Below, piece after piece: positions 35,707 through 44,870 of a stretch of 64,000 bases of DNA. Position 1 is the stretch's first letter. Each line of letters opens with the position of its first letter. The notes beneath the pieces were generated by a model. That model searched no databases. It was not told the origin of the DNA and worked only from the letters and a program-made list of their open reading frames with translations. A program made the translations under genes and the position numbers. This stretch comes from Pseudarthrobacter oxydans (GTDB taxonomy: Bacteria > Actinomycetota > Actinomycetes > Actinomycetales > Micrococcaceae), in the NCBI RefSeq assembly GCF_030812335.1, contig NZ_JAUSSN010000007.1, positions 1 to 64,000 of the forward strand. The letters run 5' to 3'.

Positions 35707-35792
35707 ATGTGTCTTGCTATTCTGGCACAACCGCCGGGTAGCTTTGGCTATTCCCGCCGGCCGGATGTTACGGCTTGCGTCATTTTCGCCAC

Positions 35793-35833
35793 GCCGCGCG
35801 GGCCGCCCGCCGCGCGGGCCGCCCGCCGCGCGG
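35793..35833. repeat. GC-only 16-bp tandem repeat, 2.6 copies
   Basis: GCCGCGCGGGCCGCCC occurs at 35793-35808 and 35809-35824, with a partial third copy to 35833. It lies between the FMN riboswitch and the rpe stop, in a GC-rich stretch (35707-35967) of overlapping short inverted repeats. It may end the def-fmt-rsmB-rpe transcript. No gene is seen there. Confidence 0.75.
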
Positions 35834-35967
35834 TGGGCGCTGCCCAGCGGCGCGGCCCGCGGTGCGGCGGGCGCCGGCCAGGCGCGGCAATTGGCGCCGT
35901 GGGCGCGGACCTGCCGTGCAGCAGTCGGTGGGGCCAGCGCCGGCCAGCGGTGCGGCCATTGGTGCGG

Positions 35968-36624
35968 TCAGCGCTGGCCTGCGGCGCGGAGCCGTTCGAT
36001 GGCCCTGGCCGGATCATCGGTACCGTAGACGGCGGATCCGGCCACGAAGACGTTGGCGCCGGCGTCCGCGGCACGCCAGATGGTGTCCTCGGTGATGCCG
36101 CCGTCGACCTGCAGCGCCACGTCCAGCCCGGACGCGTCAATCGCCGCGCGGGCCCGGCGGATCTTCGGCAGCGTGAGGTCCAGGAATTCCTGGCCGCCGA
36201 ATCCCGGTTCCACAGTCATGATCAGCAGCATGTCGATCTCACCGAGCATGTCCAGGAAGGGTTCCACACCGCTGCCCGGCCGGAGCGCCAGCCCCGCCTT
36301 GGCGCCGCGTGCCCGCAGCTCCCGCGCGAGCTTGATCGGCGCAATCGAGGCCTCGGCGTGAAACGTCACGGAGGCGACGCCGGCGTCGGCGTAGGCCGGA
36401 GCCCAGCGGTCCGCGTGCTCGATCATCAGGTGGGCATCCAGCGGCACCGGGCTGATCTCCTGCAGGCGCGCCACCACCGGCAGTCCCAGCGAGAGGTTGG
36501 GGACAAAGTGGTTGTCCATGACATCCACGTGCACCGCATCGGCGGTGCTGATTTTGCGCAGTTCGGCTTCGAGGTTGGCGAAGTCGGCGGAGAGGATGCT
36601 CGGGTGGATACAGCACTTGGCCAT
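35968..36624 (-). CDS. rpe: ribulose-phosphate 3-epimerase
   Basis: 218 aa from ATG 36624. It interconverts ribulose 5-phosphate and xylulose 5-phosphate. The TIM barrel shows [26 protein letters not shown] (His and Asp metal ligands), [10 protein letters not shown] and VDGGI with the second catalytic Asp. It follows rsmB by 74 nt and supplies pentose phosphates, including the ribulose 5-phosphate used by RibB. Confidence 0.96.
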   Translation of the reverse strand: MAKCCIHPSILSADFANLEAELRKISTADAVHVDVMDNHFVPNLSLGLPVVARLQEISPVPLDAHLMIEHADRWAPAYADAGVASVTFHAEASIAPIKLARELRARGAKAGLALRPGSGVEPFLDMLGEIDMLLIMTVEPGFGGQEFLDLTLPKIRRARAAIDASGLDVALQVDGGITEDTIWRAADAGANVFVAGSAVYGTDDPARAIERLRAAGQR

Positions 36625-36698
36625 GTGGAATTCCTTGTCGTTCTGCTGAGATGTCCGGTGGAAGGCGCGGGCTCCAGTGCCCCAGTATTCCCTGTTGG

Positions 36699-38339
36699 TC
36701 AGGCCTTTTTGTGGATGAGCGCCAGGAACATGGCGTCCGTCCGGTGCACATGCGGCCAGAGCTGGGCGGTGAGCTCGTGTCCGGCGTCGAGGTGGCCCGT
36801 GAGGCTGACGCTGTCCAGCACCGCACCGGCGTCGAGCAGTTCGAGGTCCTCACGTTTTCGCATGACATCGCTCACGACGGCGGTTGTCTCTGCCGGGTGC
36901 GGTGAGCATGTCACGTAGGCGACCACGCCGCCGGGCTTCACGGCGGCCAGCGCGGATTTGAGCAGCTCGCGCTGCAGCGGGCCGAGGTCCGTCAGGTCCT
37001 TCGGCGTCCGGCGCCAGCGGGATTCCGGGCGGCGGCGCAGGGCGCCGAGTCCGGTGCAGGGCGCGTCGACAAGCACGCGGTCAAAGCTCTCCGGCATCTC
37101 CGTGCCCACCTCGCGGCCGTCGCCGGTCCGCACATGCCAGACCTCGTGCGGCACGGCGGCGAGGGCCTGCCGGACCAGTTTGGCGCGGTGCGGAGCGGGT
37201 TCGTTGGCCAGCAGGGTGGCGCCCCGCTCCCGGGCGAGGGCGCCGAGCAGGGCCGCCTTGCCGCCGGGGCCGGCGCACATGTCCAGCCAGCGCTCGGCTG
37301 CCGGTTCCGTGCCGGGGCCTGGATTCCCTGCCGTCCCGGCGCCACTCCCGGTGCTGCTCAGGTCGACGGCGGCCATGGCGCGGGCCACGAGCTGGGAGCC
37401 GACGTCCTGGACGCGGGTGGTGCCTTCGCGGACGGAGGCGAGCCGGCCGAGGTCTCCGCCGCTGGAGAGCGCGGAGCCTTCGACGAGTTCACCGGGCGTG
37501 GCGCCGCCGTCGAGGGCCTCGTCGAGGCTGCCGAGGCCCGGGAGTGCCACGAGGTTGACCACCGGGGCGGCGTTGTCCGCCTCGAGGAGGTCGCTGATTT
37601 CGCTGACCGGGCGTCCGTGGGCCACCAAGGACTGCCGGAGGGCCCGGACAATCCATTCCGGGTGGGCGTAGCGGATGGCGGCTTTTTTGGTTTCGTCGGT
37701 CTCGTCGCTGAGCAGCAGGTCCAGCCACTCCTCGAGCGTGCGGGCGGATACCTTGCGCAGCACGGCGTTGATGAGCGCCGACGGCCCGGCGCCAATCACA
37801 GCGCGGGCCAAGCCTACGGTCTGGTCCAGAGCGGCGTGGGCGGGAACCCGCATGGCCAGCAGCTGGTGGGCGCCGATCCGGAGCGCATCGAGGATGGCCG
37901 GATCCAGCTGGTCCAGCGGCCGGTCCACGCAGCGGGCCAGGACCGCGTCGTAGGTGCCCTGGCCGCGCAGTGCCCCGTAGCTCAGCTCCGTGGCGAAGCC
38001 GGCGTCGCGCTTGTCCAGGTTATGGTGCCGGATCCGGGCAGGCAGCACGAGGTTGGCGTAGGCGTCCTCGGCGGCGACGGCGCGCAGGACCTCGAAGGCC
38101 ACGAGCCGGGCAGGGTCCGCCCGGCGGGTGCGCTGGGACGGCGCGTTCTCGGTGAAGCCCCGCTGCGGTCCACGGTTGCGTTCCCGGCCCTGCGCGTTCC
38201 GCTGGCTCCCGTCCCGGCCCCGGCCGCCCTGGCCGCCCTGGCTCCCCTGGCCGCTTTGGCCGGCGCCGCGCTGGCCGCCCGATCCGCCGCGCTGGGGGCC
38301 GTTGCCGCGGCCGCTGCCGCTCGTCCCGGACTCGCTCAT
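36699..38339 (-). CDS. rsmB: 16S rRNA (cytosine-C5)-methyltransferase, RsmB/Sun type
   Basis: 546 aa; ATG 38339 overlaps the fmt stop (ATGA). The first 70 residues are Gly/Gln/Arg-rich ([17 protein letters not shown]) and probably disordered. A NusB-like RNA-binding domain follows ([11 protein letters not shown] to about 230), then the SAM-dependent domain with [17 protein letters not shown], the catalytic Cys in [15 protein letters not shown] and the second conserved Cys in VTCSPHPAE. Homologues methylate C967 of 16S rRNA. Confidence 0.92.
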   Translation of the reverse strand: MSESGTSGSGRGNGPQRGGSGGQRGAGQSGQGSQGGQGGRGRDGSQRNAQGRERNRGPQRGFTENAPSQRTRRADPARLVAFEVLRAVAAEDAYANLVLPARIRHHNLDKRDAGFATELSYGALRGQGTYDAVLARCVDRPLDQLDPAILDALRIGAHQLLAMRVPAHAALDQTVGLARAVIGAGPSALINAVLRKVSARTLEEWLDLLLSDETDETKKAAIRYAHPEWIVRALRQSLVAHGRPVSEISDLLEADNAAPVVNLVALPGLGSLDEALDGGATPGELVEGSALSSGGDLGRLASVREGTTRVQDVGSQLVARAMAAVDLSSTGSGAGTAGNPGPGTEPAAERWLDMCAGPGGKAALLGALARERGATLLANEPAPHRAKLVRQALAAVPHEVWHVRTGDGREVGTEMPESFDRVLVDAPCTGLGALRRRPESRWRRTPKDLTDLGPLQRELLKSALAAVKPGGVVAYVTCSPHPAETTAVVSDVMRKREDLELLDAGAVLDSVSLTGHLDAGHELTAQLWPHVHRTDAMFLALIHKKA

Positions 38340-39256
38340 TCGAATACCACGCTTTCAAGTGTTGCCTGTCCGCGCGCCCAGTCGGCGGCGGTCATCATTT
38401 TCTTCCCCGAAGGCTGGACCCGGGTGAGCTCCACCGGGTGTGAGCCGGTCCCCACCAGCACACTCTTCCCCTCCAGGGCCAAGTGTCCGGGTTTCAACGC
38501 CGGGTCGCCGGGCCGCAGAATCACGGGTTCCAGCTTGATCCGCTGGCCGTCGAGGGTGGTCCACGCGCCGGGTTCAGGGGTGACCCCGCGGGCCCGCCGT
38601 CCGATCGCGAGGGCGGGCTGCTGCCAGTCGAGCCGACCGTCCTCCAGGGTGAGTTTGGGGGCGAGGCTGAGCTCGCCCTGCTGCGGCACCGCGGCGGCCC
38701 GGCCGGCGTCGACGGCTGACAGCGTCTGGGTCAGCAGCACGGCGCCGCTGTGGGACAGCCGCTCAAGCAGCGCCCCGGCGGTGTCGTCGGGCCGCACGGC
38801 TTCGGTCAGGGTGCCGAACACCGGTCCCGTGTCCAGTCCTTCCTCCAGCAGGAAGGTGACCGCCCCGGTCACGTCGTCGCCGGCGATCAGGGACCGCTGC
38901 ACGGGCGCCGCACCGCGCCAGGCCGGCAGCAGGGAGAAGTGCAGGTTGATCCAGCCGTGCCGGGGAAGGTCCAGGGCCGGCCGGGGAATGAGCCCGCCGT
39001 ACGCCACGATGGCGGCGACGTCGGGCGCGGCGGCGGCGATCTGTTCCGTGACCGCGGCGTCGACCTTGGCGGCGTGGATGATCCTGATGCCCAGTTCCGA
39101 CGCACGGGCGGCAACGGGCGACGGCGTCAGCACGCGTTTGCGTCCGAGCGGCGCGTCCGGGCGGGTGAGGACGGCAACGACGTCGAAGCCCCCCGCGACG
39201 AGGGCATCCAGGGACGGCACGGCCACGGCCGGCGTCCCGGCGAAGAGAACCCTCAC
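38336..39256 (-). CDS. fmt: methionyl-tRNA formyltransferase
   Basis: 306 aa; GTG 39256 overlaps the def stop (GTGA). It formylates initiator Met-tRNA with 10-formyl-THF. MRVLFAGTPAVAVPSL starts the Rossmann fold; INLHFSLLPAWRGAAPVQRS holds the catalytic Asn-His region, and DVTGAVTFLLEEGLDTGPV the Asp and the substrate loop. The C-terminal OB domain is complete. Confidence 0.96.
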   Translation of the reverse strand: MRVLFAGTPAVAVPSLDALVAGGFDVVAVLTRPDAPLGRKRVLTPSPVAARASELGIRIIHAAKVDAAVTEQIAAAAPDVAAIVAYGGLIPRPALDLPRHGWINLHFSLLPAWRGAAPVQRSLIAGDDVTGAVTFLLEEGLDTGPVFGTLTEAVRPDDTAGALLERLSHSGAVLLTQTLSAVDAGRAAAVPQQGELSLAPKLTLEDGRLDWQQPALAIGRRARGVTPEPGAWTTLDGQRIKLEPVILRPGDPALKPGHLALEGKSVLVGTGSHPVELTRVQPSGKKMMTAADWARGQATLESVVFE

Positions 39257-39849
39257 TGGGAGTTACCGAAGGAGCCGAAGCTGCCCGCACCCGCGTTGCC
39301 GGAACCGAAGCTGGTGCCGACCGTCCTGGCGCGCTTCGCCGTCGTCTGTTCGGCGATGGAGTCGTAGTTGGCGTTCCGGATGGCGCGCAGCGCGGTCTTC
39401 CGGTCTTCACCTTCCAGCCGGTCCGTGAAGAGGATGCCGTCGAGATGGTCGGTTTCGTGCTGGAAGGCCCGCGCCAGCATGCCTTCGCCTTCCACCGTGA
39501 TGGGGTTGCCGTGCAGGTCGACGCCGGTGACGCGGGTGTGCCGGTGCCGGCGGACGGGGAAGCCGAGTCCGGGGATGGAAAGGCAGCCCTCGACCTCGTC
39601 TGGCTGGAAGTCGTCACTGTTTTCCAGCACGGGGTTGATGATGTGTCCCTCGACGCCGCCGATGCGGTAGGTGAAGACGCGCTGGCTGACGCCGACCTGG
39701 GGAGCCGCCAGGCCTGCACCGTCCACGTCCTCCATGGTTTCGGTCATGTCGGCAACAAGCTTCGCCAGCTCAGGCCCGAATTCCGTCACGGGATCGGCAA
39801 CTGTGCGCAGCACAGGATCCCCGATGATGCGGATATTCAAAATGGCCAT
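39253..39849 (-). CDS. def: peptide deformylase
   Basis: 198 aa from ATG 39849; a TTG two codons upstream is possible. It removes the formyl group from nascent proteins. The three metal/active-site motifs are present: GAGLAAPQVG, EGCLSIPG (Cys ligand) and QHETDHLDG (His ligands and Glu). The C-terminal Gly/Ser/Phe-rich tail (GSGNAGAGSFGSFGNSQ) is unusual but lies beyond the fold. First gene of def-fmt-rsmB-rpe. Confidence 0.95.
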   Translation of the reverse strand: MAILNIRIIGDPVLRTVADPVTEFGPELAKLVADMTETMEDVDGAGLAAPQVGVSQRVFTYRIGGVEGHIINPVLENSDDFQPDEVEGCLSIPGLGFPVRRHRHTRVTGVDLHGNPITVEGEGMLARAFQHETDHLDGILFTDRLEGEDRKTALRAIRNANYDSIAEQTTAKRARTVGTSFGSGNAGAGSFGSFGNSQ

Positions 39850-40153
39850 GTGCAATCTGTCCTAACAGTGGGCGGCGACGGGATCCAGTCCAGTTTAGTT
39901 GCACGCCGGGACTCGGCCCGGACGGGTTCACGGAATCAGCCTGGGCGGGGCGGACCGGGGCCCCCGGACAAGAGCGAAGTGTCGCCCGGGCAGAACGGAT
40001 CGGGGCCCCCGGCAGGTGCGGGGGCGCGTGGGATGGCGGGAAGACGCTGTGGGCTGGACGCGGCAGGGGTGTCAGGAAGAAGTCTGCCCGCGAAACTGCC
40101 ACCCCTTTCCGGTCTTCCCAGGAATGTCAGAGCTCCCCGGTAGATTTTGTTTC
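39850..40153. other. intergenic, no gene seen
   Basis: 304 nt between divergent def and the HNH gene. It holds two near-copies of GGACCGGGGCCCCCGG (near 39952 and 39998) but no credible gene or clear promoter. A TTTAGTT tract near 39893 may belong to the def promoter. Confidence 0.4.
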
Positions 40154-42067
40154 ATGGAAACCGTCAGGGATTTCATTCCTTTCGAGGACACGGACCGGGA
40201 CGCTGAACGCAGCACCGGCCTCGGTACCTCCCGGGCCGGACAGCCCGGTATGGACGGTGTGAACGAGGCCCTCGCCATTCTCCGGGAGGTGGGGTTGACG
40301 GCGGTCGAGGACGCGGCGCTCCTTGGGTTCCAGGGCGCCTCCGACTTCGCCGGCACCGTGGAGGAGCTCTCGCGGGTCATGGAATACCTGCAGCTCGTGG
40401 CGGCCGGGGCCGTGGACCGGACCCGCAAACAGGCCGCTGCCGCCGCCATGAGGGCGGGCACCTCATGGACCACCGGCTGGCGGGAAACCACCGGCCCCGA
40501 CGCTTTCACGGAGGCCGGGACTGGGACTGCCGGACCCGACAGCGCGGCCGCGGCGGGAGCTGTGGACGCCCCGGCCGCCGCTGACGGCCCGGCTGATGCT
40601 GTTGCCGTAGCTTTGGACGCCCCAGCTGCCGCTGTTGCTGTGGACGCCCCGGCCGCCGTGAGCGCCGCGCCCGCCGCTGACGGCCCGGCGGCTGTTGCTG
40701 TGGATGACGGGTACCGGAACACCACGGAGTTCCTGCGGGCGCGGCTGCGGATCAGCGCCGGCGAGGCCCGCCGCCGGCTGTCCCTCGCCGAGAGTCTGTT
40801 GCCGCGGCAGGGATTCACCGGCGAACCCCTCCCGCCCGTGCACGGGGAACTCGGCTCCGCCGTCGCCGCCGGCGAGGTCGCGTCCCGGGCCGCGACCATC
40901 ATCGCCCTGGCCCTGGACCGTGTCCGGCACGTCTGCGACGCCGACGCCGCCGACCGGATGGAACACGCCCTGACCCGCACCGCGGTGGAGAACGACCCGG
41001 ACTTCCTGACCCGGGTCGCCCGGAGCTGGACCGATGCGCTGGATCAGGACGGCGCCGAGCCCTCCGAGGAACTCCTGCGCCAGCTCCAGGGCGCCTTCAT
41101 CCGCAAACCCCGCCACGGACTCCAGCACCTGGAAATCTTCGCGACCGCCGAACAGTTCGAACACCTCCTCACCGTCATGAACACTGCCACCACCCCCCGC
41201 ACCACCGCCCCGGAAACACCGGCAACCGCGGCTTCCGGTGCGGGGTCCGCGGGCGGGCCCGCCGCGGCGGCCGCGGCCACCCACTGCGCCGGAGCCGTCA
41301 CCGACGCCAGCCCCTGGCCCGAGGCCGGCAACAACAGCCGCAACAACAGCGGGAACCTTGGGGAGAATGACGGCGTGGATGTCCCGCTCGACCTGCGCTC
41401 GCGCCCGCAGAAACTCCTCGACGGCCTCGTCGGCGCTGCCAAGGTCGCCCTCGCCGCCGGCACCCTGCCCGCCGCCGGAGGACTCCGCCCCCAGGTCATG
41501 GTCACCATCGACTACCGCGACCTACTCACCCGGCTCGTACACGGCGACGGGACCAGCGACGGGCCCACCGACGGCGACGTCCAAGGCACCGCCGGCGGTC
41601 CCTTCCGCCCGGGAGCCACGCCGGAGCACACCGGAAACCTGCTCTTCACCGGACCTGTCACCGCCTCCACGGTGCGGAAGATCGCCTGCGACGCGGACAT
41701 CATCCCCGTCCTCCTCGGCACCGAAGGCCGGATCCTGGACATCGGCCGCACCTCACGGGTCTTCCCGCCGCACATCCGCAAAGCCCTCACCGCGCGCGAC
41801 CAGGGCTGCGCGTTCCCCGGCTGCACCATCCCCGCGCCCTGGTGCGAAGCGCACCACATCGACTACTGGTCCCGCGGCGGAACCACCGGCACCGAGAAAG
41901 GCGTACTTCTCTGTTCCCACCACCACCACGTGATCCACAAAGAACACTGGACCATCCAGGTCCGCACCGGCATCCCCTGGTTCATCCCGCCACCCCACCT
42001 CGACCCACGCCAAAAACCCCGACGCAACTACTACTTCCGCCCCGCAGACCTCGGCACCGCAGCCTGA
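40154..42067 (+). CDS. DUF222 / HNH endonuclease signature protein (13E12-repeat type)
   Basis: 637 aa from ATG 40154; no clear ribosome site. A DUF222 helical domain (about 35-360) is interrupted near residues 120-185 by Ala/Pro/Val-rich imperfect repeats (units like VDAPAA and ADGPA, encoded by 40561-40708). The C-terminal HNH motif is CTIPAPWCEAHHIDYWSRGG, GVLLCSHHHHVIHKEHW, with Cys pairs and His complete. These proteins are multi-copy in actinobacteria and resemble intron/intein-type nucleases; their role is unknown. The internal repeats suggest replication slippage. Confidence 0.85.
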   Translation: METVRDFIPFEDTDRDAERSTGLGTSRAGQPGMDGVNEALAILREVGLTAVEDAALLGFQGASDFAGTVEELSRVMEYLQLVAAGAVDRTRKQAAAAAMRAGTSWTTGWRETTGPDAFTEAGTGTAGPDSAAAAGAVDAPAAADGPADAVAVALDAPAAAVAVDAPAAVSAAPAADGPAAVAVDDGYRNTTEFLRARLRISAGEARRRLSLAESLLPRQGFTGEPLPPVHGELGSAVAAGEVASRAATIIALALDRVRHVCDADAADRMEHALTRTAVENDPDFLTRVARSWTDALDQDGAEPSEELLRQLQGAFIRKPRHGLQHLEIFATAEQFEHLLTVMNTATTPRTTAPETPATAASGAGSAGGPAAAAAATHCAGAVTDASPWPEAGNNSRNNSGNLGENDGVDVPLDLRSRPQKLLDGLVGAAKVALAAGTLPAAGGLRPQVMVTIDYRDLLTRLVHGDGTSDGPTDGDVQGTAGGPFRPGATPEHTGNLLFTGPVTASTVRKIACDADIIPVLLGTEGRILDIGRTSRVFPPHIRKALTARDQGCAFPGCTIPAPWCEAHHIDYWSRGGTTGTEKGVLLCSHHHHVIHKEHWTIQVRTGIPWFIPPPHLDPRQKPRRNYYFRPADLGTAA

Positions 42068-42108
42068 TGGGTCCAGCCCGGCCGCAAGGCTGCGGTGCCC
42101 GGTGACGC

Positions 42109-42174
42109 CGCAATTCGGGAGCCTGAAGGACAGCGCAGCTACGCAATTCGGGAGCATGAAGGACTGCTCAGCTA
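42109..42174. repeat. two tandem 33-bp repeats
   Basis: Units 42109-42141 and 42142-42174 both start CGCAATTCGGGAGC and end CAGCTA, with only a few differences. The length is a multiple of three and one frame would read FGSLKDSAATQFGSMKDCSA, but no start or ribosome site makes it a gene. It lies in the convergent spacer between the HNH gene and the PD-(D/E)XK gene. Confidence 0.8.
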
Positions 42175-42259
42175 ATGGCCGATGCTGGCACCGGCACGAA
42201 TGTTGGCCGACGCCGCCACCAGCCGTAGTGCGCGGTGGGCAGCGTCGGCCGAGTTGGGA

Positions 42260-43108
42260 CTACCGGGTGATAGGCGGCGGTGCCAGCGGGAGCAGAGCCG
42301 TTCCGGCCGCCGTGGTGTCGGCGGACATTTCCCAGACGCGGCGCAGGGCGCAGAACTTCCACCAGTGGTGCTTCAGGACGTCCGGGTTGGCGCGCAGCGG
42401 ACGGACTTCGGTCTCGCCGATCGCCACCGCCAGCAGGATCGGGGATTCGCCGTGCTGCCAGGCTTCCCACTCCCCTGCAACCGGGTCCACGAGGCTTTCC
42501 TCGGCCTTCATGCCAGCCACGAGCTGCATGACTACTTTGTCATCCAGCGGTTTGACGGTGCCGTCGCGGCTCGTGCCCTTGGTCTTGTAGTCGATGAGGC
42601 AGGTCCGGCCATTGATCTTGGCCACAAGGTCCAGGGTGCCGGCGTACCCGACGGTCTTGTTCCAGACGGTAATTTCCGGGGCGATCGGCTCCACCTGGAA
42701 GAGTTCCCACCACTCGTCGAAGCGGGCTGCAAACCCTTCCTCGCCGTTGGCGGCCAGGGCTTCGCGTGTTTCCTTCATCTGGTGCGGGCGGCCCAGGGCA
42801 CGCAAGGCCACCTGCTCGCAGTAGTTGTGCACCCGGTCACCGCGCTTCGCCGCGTCGTCGCGGTAGGTCTCCGCTGCCTTGGCCGCGCGGCTCACTGCCT
42901 GGCGCACTTTGGCCGGGCTGCCGAGAATGCCGGGCAGGGTCGGATCCTGGGCAAGGCTGTTGGCGCCCATGTACCCAAACCATCCGTCCAGGCCGTGGGG
43001 CTGCTGGCCGATCACCGTGGTGATGGACGGGACGGAGAACTGCTCGGTGGTGGAGCGGGCATACATCCGGCCATAGTCCGTGGCGTGGGCAAGAAGTGGG
43101 GCGGTCAT
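42260..43108 (-). CDS. PD-(D/E)XK nuclease family protein
   Basis: 282 aa. VGYAGTLDLVAKINGRTCL followed by IDYKTKG gives the Asp and (D/E)xK active site of the RecB/Cas4-like exonuclease fold; an upstream His/Tyr region (RVHNYCEQVALRAL) fits the helical part. The C-terminus LKHHWWKFCALRRVWEM is aromatic-rich. Similar single genes occur in many Arthrobacter chromosomes and in phages (recombination exonucleases). No partner helicase or SSB is beside it, so the function is open: DNA repair or a phage relic. Confidence 0.7.
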   Translation of the reverse strand: MTAPLLAHATDYGRMYARSTTEQFSVPSITTVIGQQPHGLDGWFGYMGANSLAQDPTLPGILGSPAKVRQAVSRAAKAAETYRDDAAKRGDRVHNYCEQVALRALGRPHQMKETREALAANGEEGFAARFDEWWELFQVEPIAPEITVWNKTVGYAGTLDLVAKINGRTCLIDYKTKGTSRDGTVKPLDDKVVMQLVAGMKAEESLVDPVAGEWEAWQHGESPILLAVAIGETEVRPLRANPDVLKHHWWKFCALRRVWEMSADTTAAGTALLPLAPPPITR

Positions 43109-43214
43109 GGCAAGACTCTTTCACGGGGCTCTGACAGTAGGGCAAACAGCGGCCACACTGCACTAACAACAATGGTCCGCCCCGCTCGGTGAGCGGAACG
43201 GACCATTTCTTGGG

Positions 43215-43286
43215 TGGGCGATACTGGGTTCGAACCAGTGACCTCTTCGGTGTGAACGAAGCGCGCTACCACTGCGCCAATCGCCC
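43215..43286 (-). tRNA. tRNA-Val (CAC)
   Basis: Acceptor GGGCGAT/ATCGCCC, anticodon stem CTTCG/CGAAG around TTCACAC (anticodon CAC), T-loop TTCGAAC. CCA is not encoded. It closely resembles the two Val-GAC genes downstream outside the anticodon arm but is on the opposite strand. Confidence 0.95.
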
Positions 43287-43434
43287 CAATGCCATTGAAT
43301 GCTAGCCCACCCCGGCGGAATTTAGAAATCGGAGCGCTTCGTTCCGCCGAAGTCACCGAATGAGTCGTCGACTGGGGAACCTGCGATCTCCAGCAGGCAC
43401 CCGCGGCCGCCCGGGAGCCACCCGGAAACGACGG

Positions 43435-43458
43435 GCGAATTACAAGCCTGTAATTCGC
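43435..43458. promoter_or_regulatory. perfect 10-bp inverted repeat, possible operator
   Basis: GCGAATTACA and TGTAATTCGC are separated by AGCC. The AT-rich centre and short spacer fit a dimeric regulator site better than a terminator. It lies in the 318-nt spacer (43287-43604) between tRNA-Val(CAC) and the tRNA cluster. That spacer holds no gene; the tRNA promoter may be near 43515-43540 (TTGTAA ... TATAGA, spacing only 15). Confidence 0.4.
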
Positions 43459-43604
43459 AGGAACCGCTAGAACTCAACGATGCAGCGCTCCCCCGCGTCC
43501 GCCGCCGTCGTACCGATTTGTAAGTTCCCTGAACCTCCTATAGAGTTCTTACTCGTTGGAACGCGAGGAAATGCCGATTGCGGCGGGGAATTGCAGACAA
43601 TATT

Positions 43605-43677
<73 letters not shown>

Positions 43678-43722
43678 CGCAGGACACTGTCACGGTAAGG
43701 TTCTTCGGAATCCTATCTACAC

Positions 43723-43793
43723 GGTGGGTTGGCCGAGAGGCGAGGCAGCGGCCTGCAAAGCCGTTAACACGGGTTCGAATCCCGTACCCACCT
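43723..43793 (+). tRNA. tRNA-Cys (GCA)
   Basis: Acceptor GGTGGGT/ACCCACC, anticodon loop CTGCAAA (anticodon GCA), T-loop TTCGAATC. 71 nt, no encoded CCA. Cotranscribed in the tRNA cluster. Confidence 0.96.
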
Positions 43794-43832
43794 CGGTGAA
43801 AACCCTGGTTTCCGGTTTCGACTGGATGCAAG

Positions 43833-43907
43833 GGGCGATTGGCGCAGCGGTAGCGCGCTTCCCTGACACGGAAGAGGTCACTGGTTCGATCCCAGTATCG
43901 CCCACCA
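43833..43907 (+). tRNA. tRNA-Val (GAC), copy 1
   Basis: Acceptor GGGCGAT/ATCGCCC, anticodon stem CTTCC/GGAAG around CTGACAC (anticodon GAC). CCA is encoded (43905-43907), unlike the neighbouring Gly and Cys genes. Identical to the copy at 44075. Confidence 0.96.
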
Positions 43908-43963
43908 AAGCAAGGCAACTTGCTTGATGCAGTACCACCGGCCCAGCCGGCATGGACTAAAAT

Positions 43964-44036
<73 letters not shown>

Positions 44037-44074
44037 CTCTTCATTACAACTCCACTCCGGATCCTTCCGGTTGC

Positions 44075-44149
44075 GGGCGATTGGCGCAGCGGTAGCGCGC
44101 TTCCCTGACACGGAAGAGGTCACTGGTTCGATCCCAGTATCGCCCACCA
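44075..44149 (+). tRNA. tRNA-Val (GAC), copy 2
   Basis: Identical to 43833-43907, with CCA encoded. Last tRNA of the cluster; the terminator hairpin begins 2 nt after it. Confidence 0.96.
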
Positions 44150-44150
44150 C

Positions 44151-44181
44151 AAGAGCAGCTCCCCCGGAACTGCTCTTTTTT
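44151..44181 (+). terminator. intrinsic terminator of the tRNA cluster
   Basis: AAGAGCAG / CTGCTCTT stem with an 11-nt loop and a T run through 44181. Confidence 0.88.
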
Positions 44182-44373
44182 GTACCCTGCCGCCCCGGGT
44201 CGCGATAGGGGTTCCCAAGGCCCGGTTCCTGGTCCCCATTGGGGCGTTATACCCTGTGCATCCGGTCCGGCAGCTTTTACCCTGTGGGCGGACACCCTTG
44301 GCACCCCCGCTGCCTCCAGCTAGGGTAGAAACCGCTAGGAGCGATCTGGCTCCGCGACCGAAGGGAGGTGCCC

Positions 44374-44643
44374 GTGGGTTTACTTGACGATCTAAAGGGC
44401 AAGGCTCAGAAAGTGATTGGTGGCAACGAACAAGCCATCAAGAACGGCATCGAAAAGGCCGGCGATTTCGTCGACACCAAGACCGGCGGAAAGCATGCCG
44501 ACAAGATCGATGCTGCGCAGCGAGGCGCTTCCGACTTCGTGGACAAGGCGAACAACCGGCCGAATACGCCGCCGGTCGCCGAGCAGAATCCCGTTGCCGG
44601 AGAGCCCCCCGTTACCGGGGAACCCCGCAAGCCAGGCCTCTGA
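44374..44643 (+). CDS. MT0933/Rv0909-like antitoxin family protein
   Basis: 89 aa. GTG 44374 has GGGAGG 5 nt upstream; GTG 44368 overlaps that site. GLLDDLKGKAQKVIGGNEQ, IKNGIEKAGDFVDTKTGGK and DKIDAAQRGASDFVDK are typical of the MT0933 antitoxin family. The C-terminal 25 residues are Pro-rich. In mycobacteria the family member Rv0909 pairs with a toxin (Rv0910); no such partner is adjacent here, so an orphan or different role is likely. Confidence 0.75.
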   Translation: MGLLDDLKGKAQKVIGGNEQAIKNGIEKAGDFVDTKTGGKHADKIDAAQRGASDFVDKANNRPNTPPVAEQNPVAGEPPVTGEPRKPGL

Positions 44644-44797
44644 CCCAGATACGTCAGCGAGGTGCCGGTCCCGCCGAGAGGTGGCGCCGGCACCTCCGGC
44701 GTTTAACGGCGCCTAACGGCACCTCCGGCGTTTTATTTGCGGCGCTTACAGGCGTCAAGGGCGTCAAGGGCGCTTAGGTCCATGGGCGCTTAACGCA

Positions 44798-44862
44798 GCA
44801 ACGCGGGGTCACCCCTGCCCCATCCAGTACGTCAGGATGGTGCGGAGGTGACCCCGCGTTGC
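44798..44862. repeat. GCAACGCGGGGTCAC palindrome, copy 2 (likely bidirectional terminator)
   Basis: Arms GCAACGCGGGGTCAC (44798-44812) and its exact complement (44848-44862) enclose a further imperfect stem (10 of 13 pairs). The outer arms equal those of the hairpin at 29085-29149. It lies between the MT0933-type gene and zapE, which converge. Short direct repeats GGCGTCAAGGGCG and CTAACGGC precede it. Confidence 0.8.
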
Positions 44863-44870
44863 TTTCAGCG

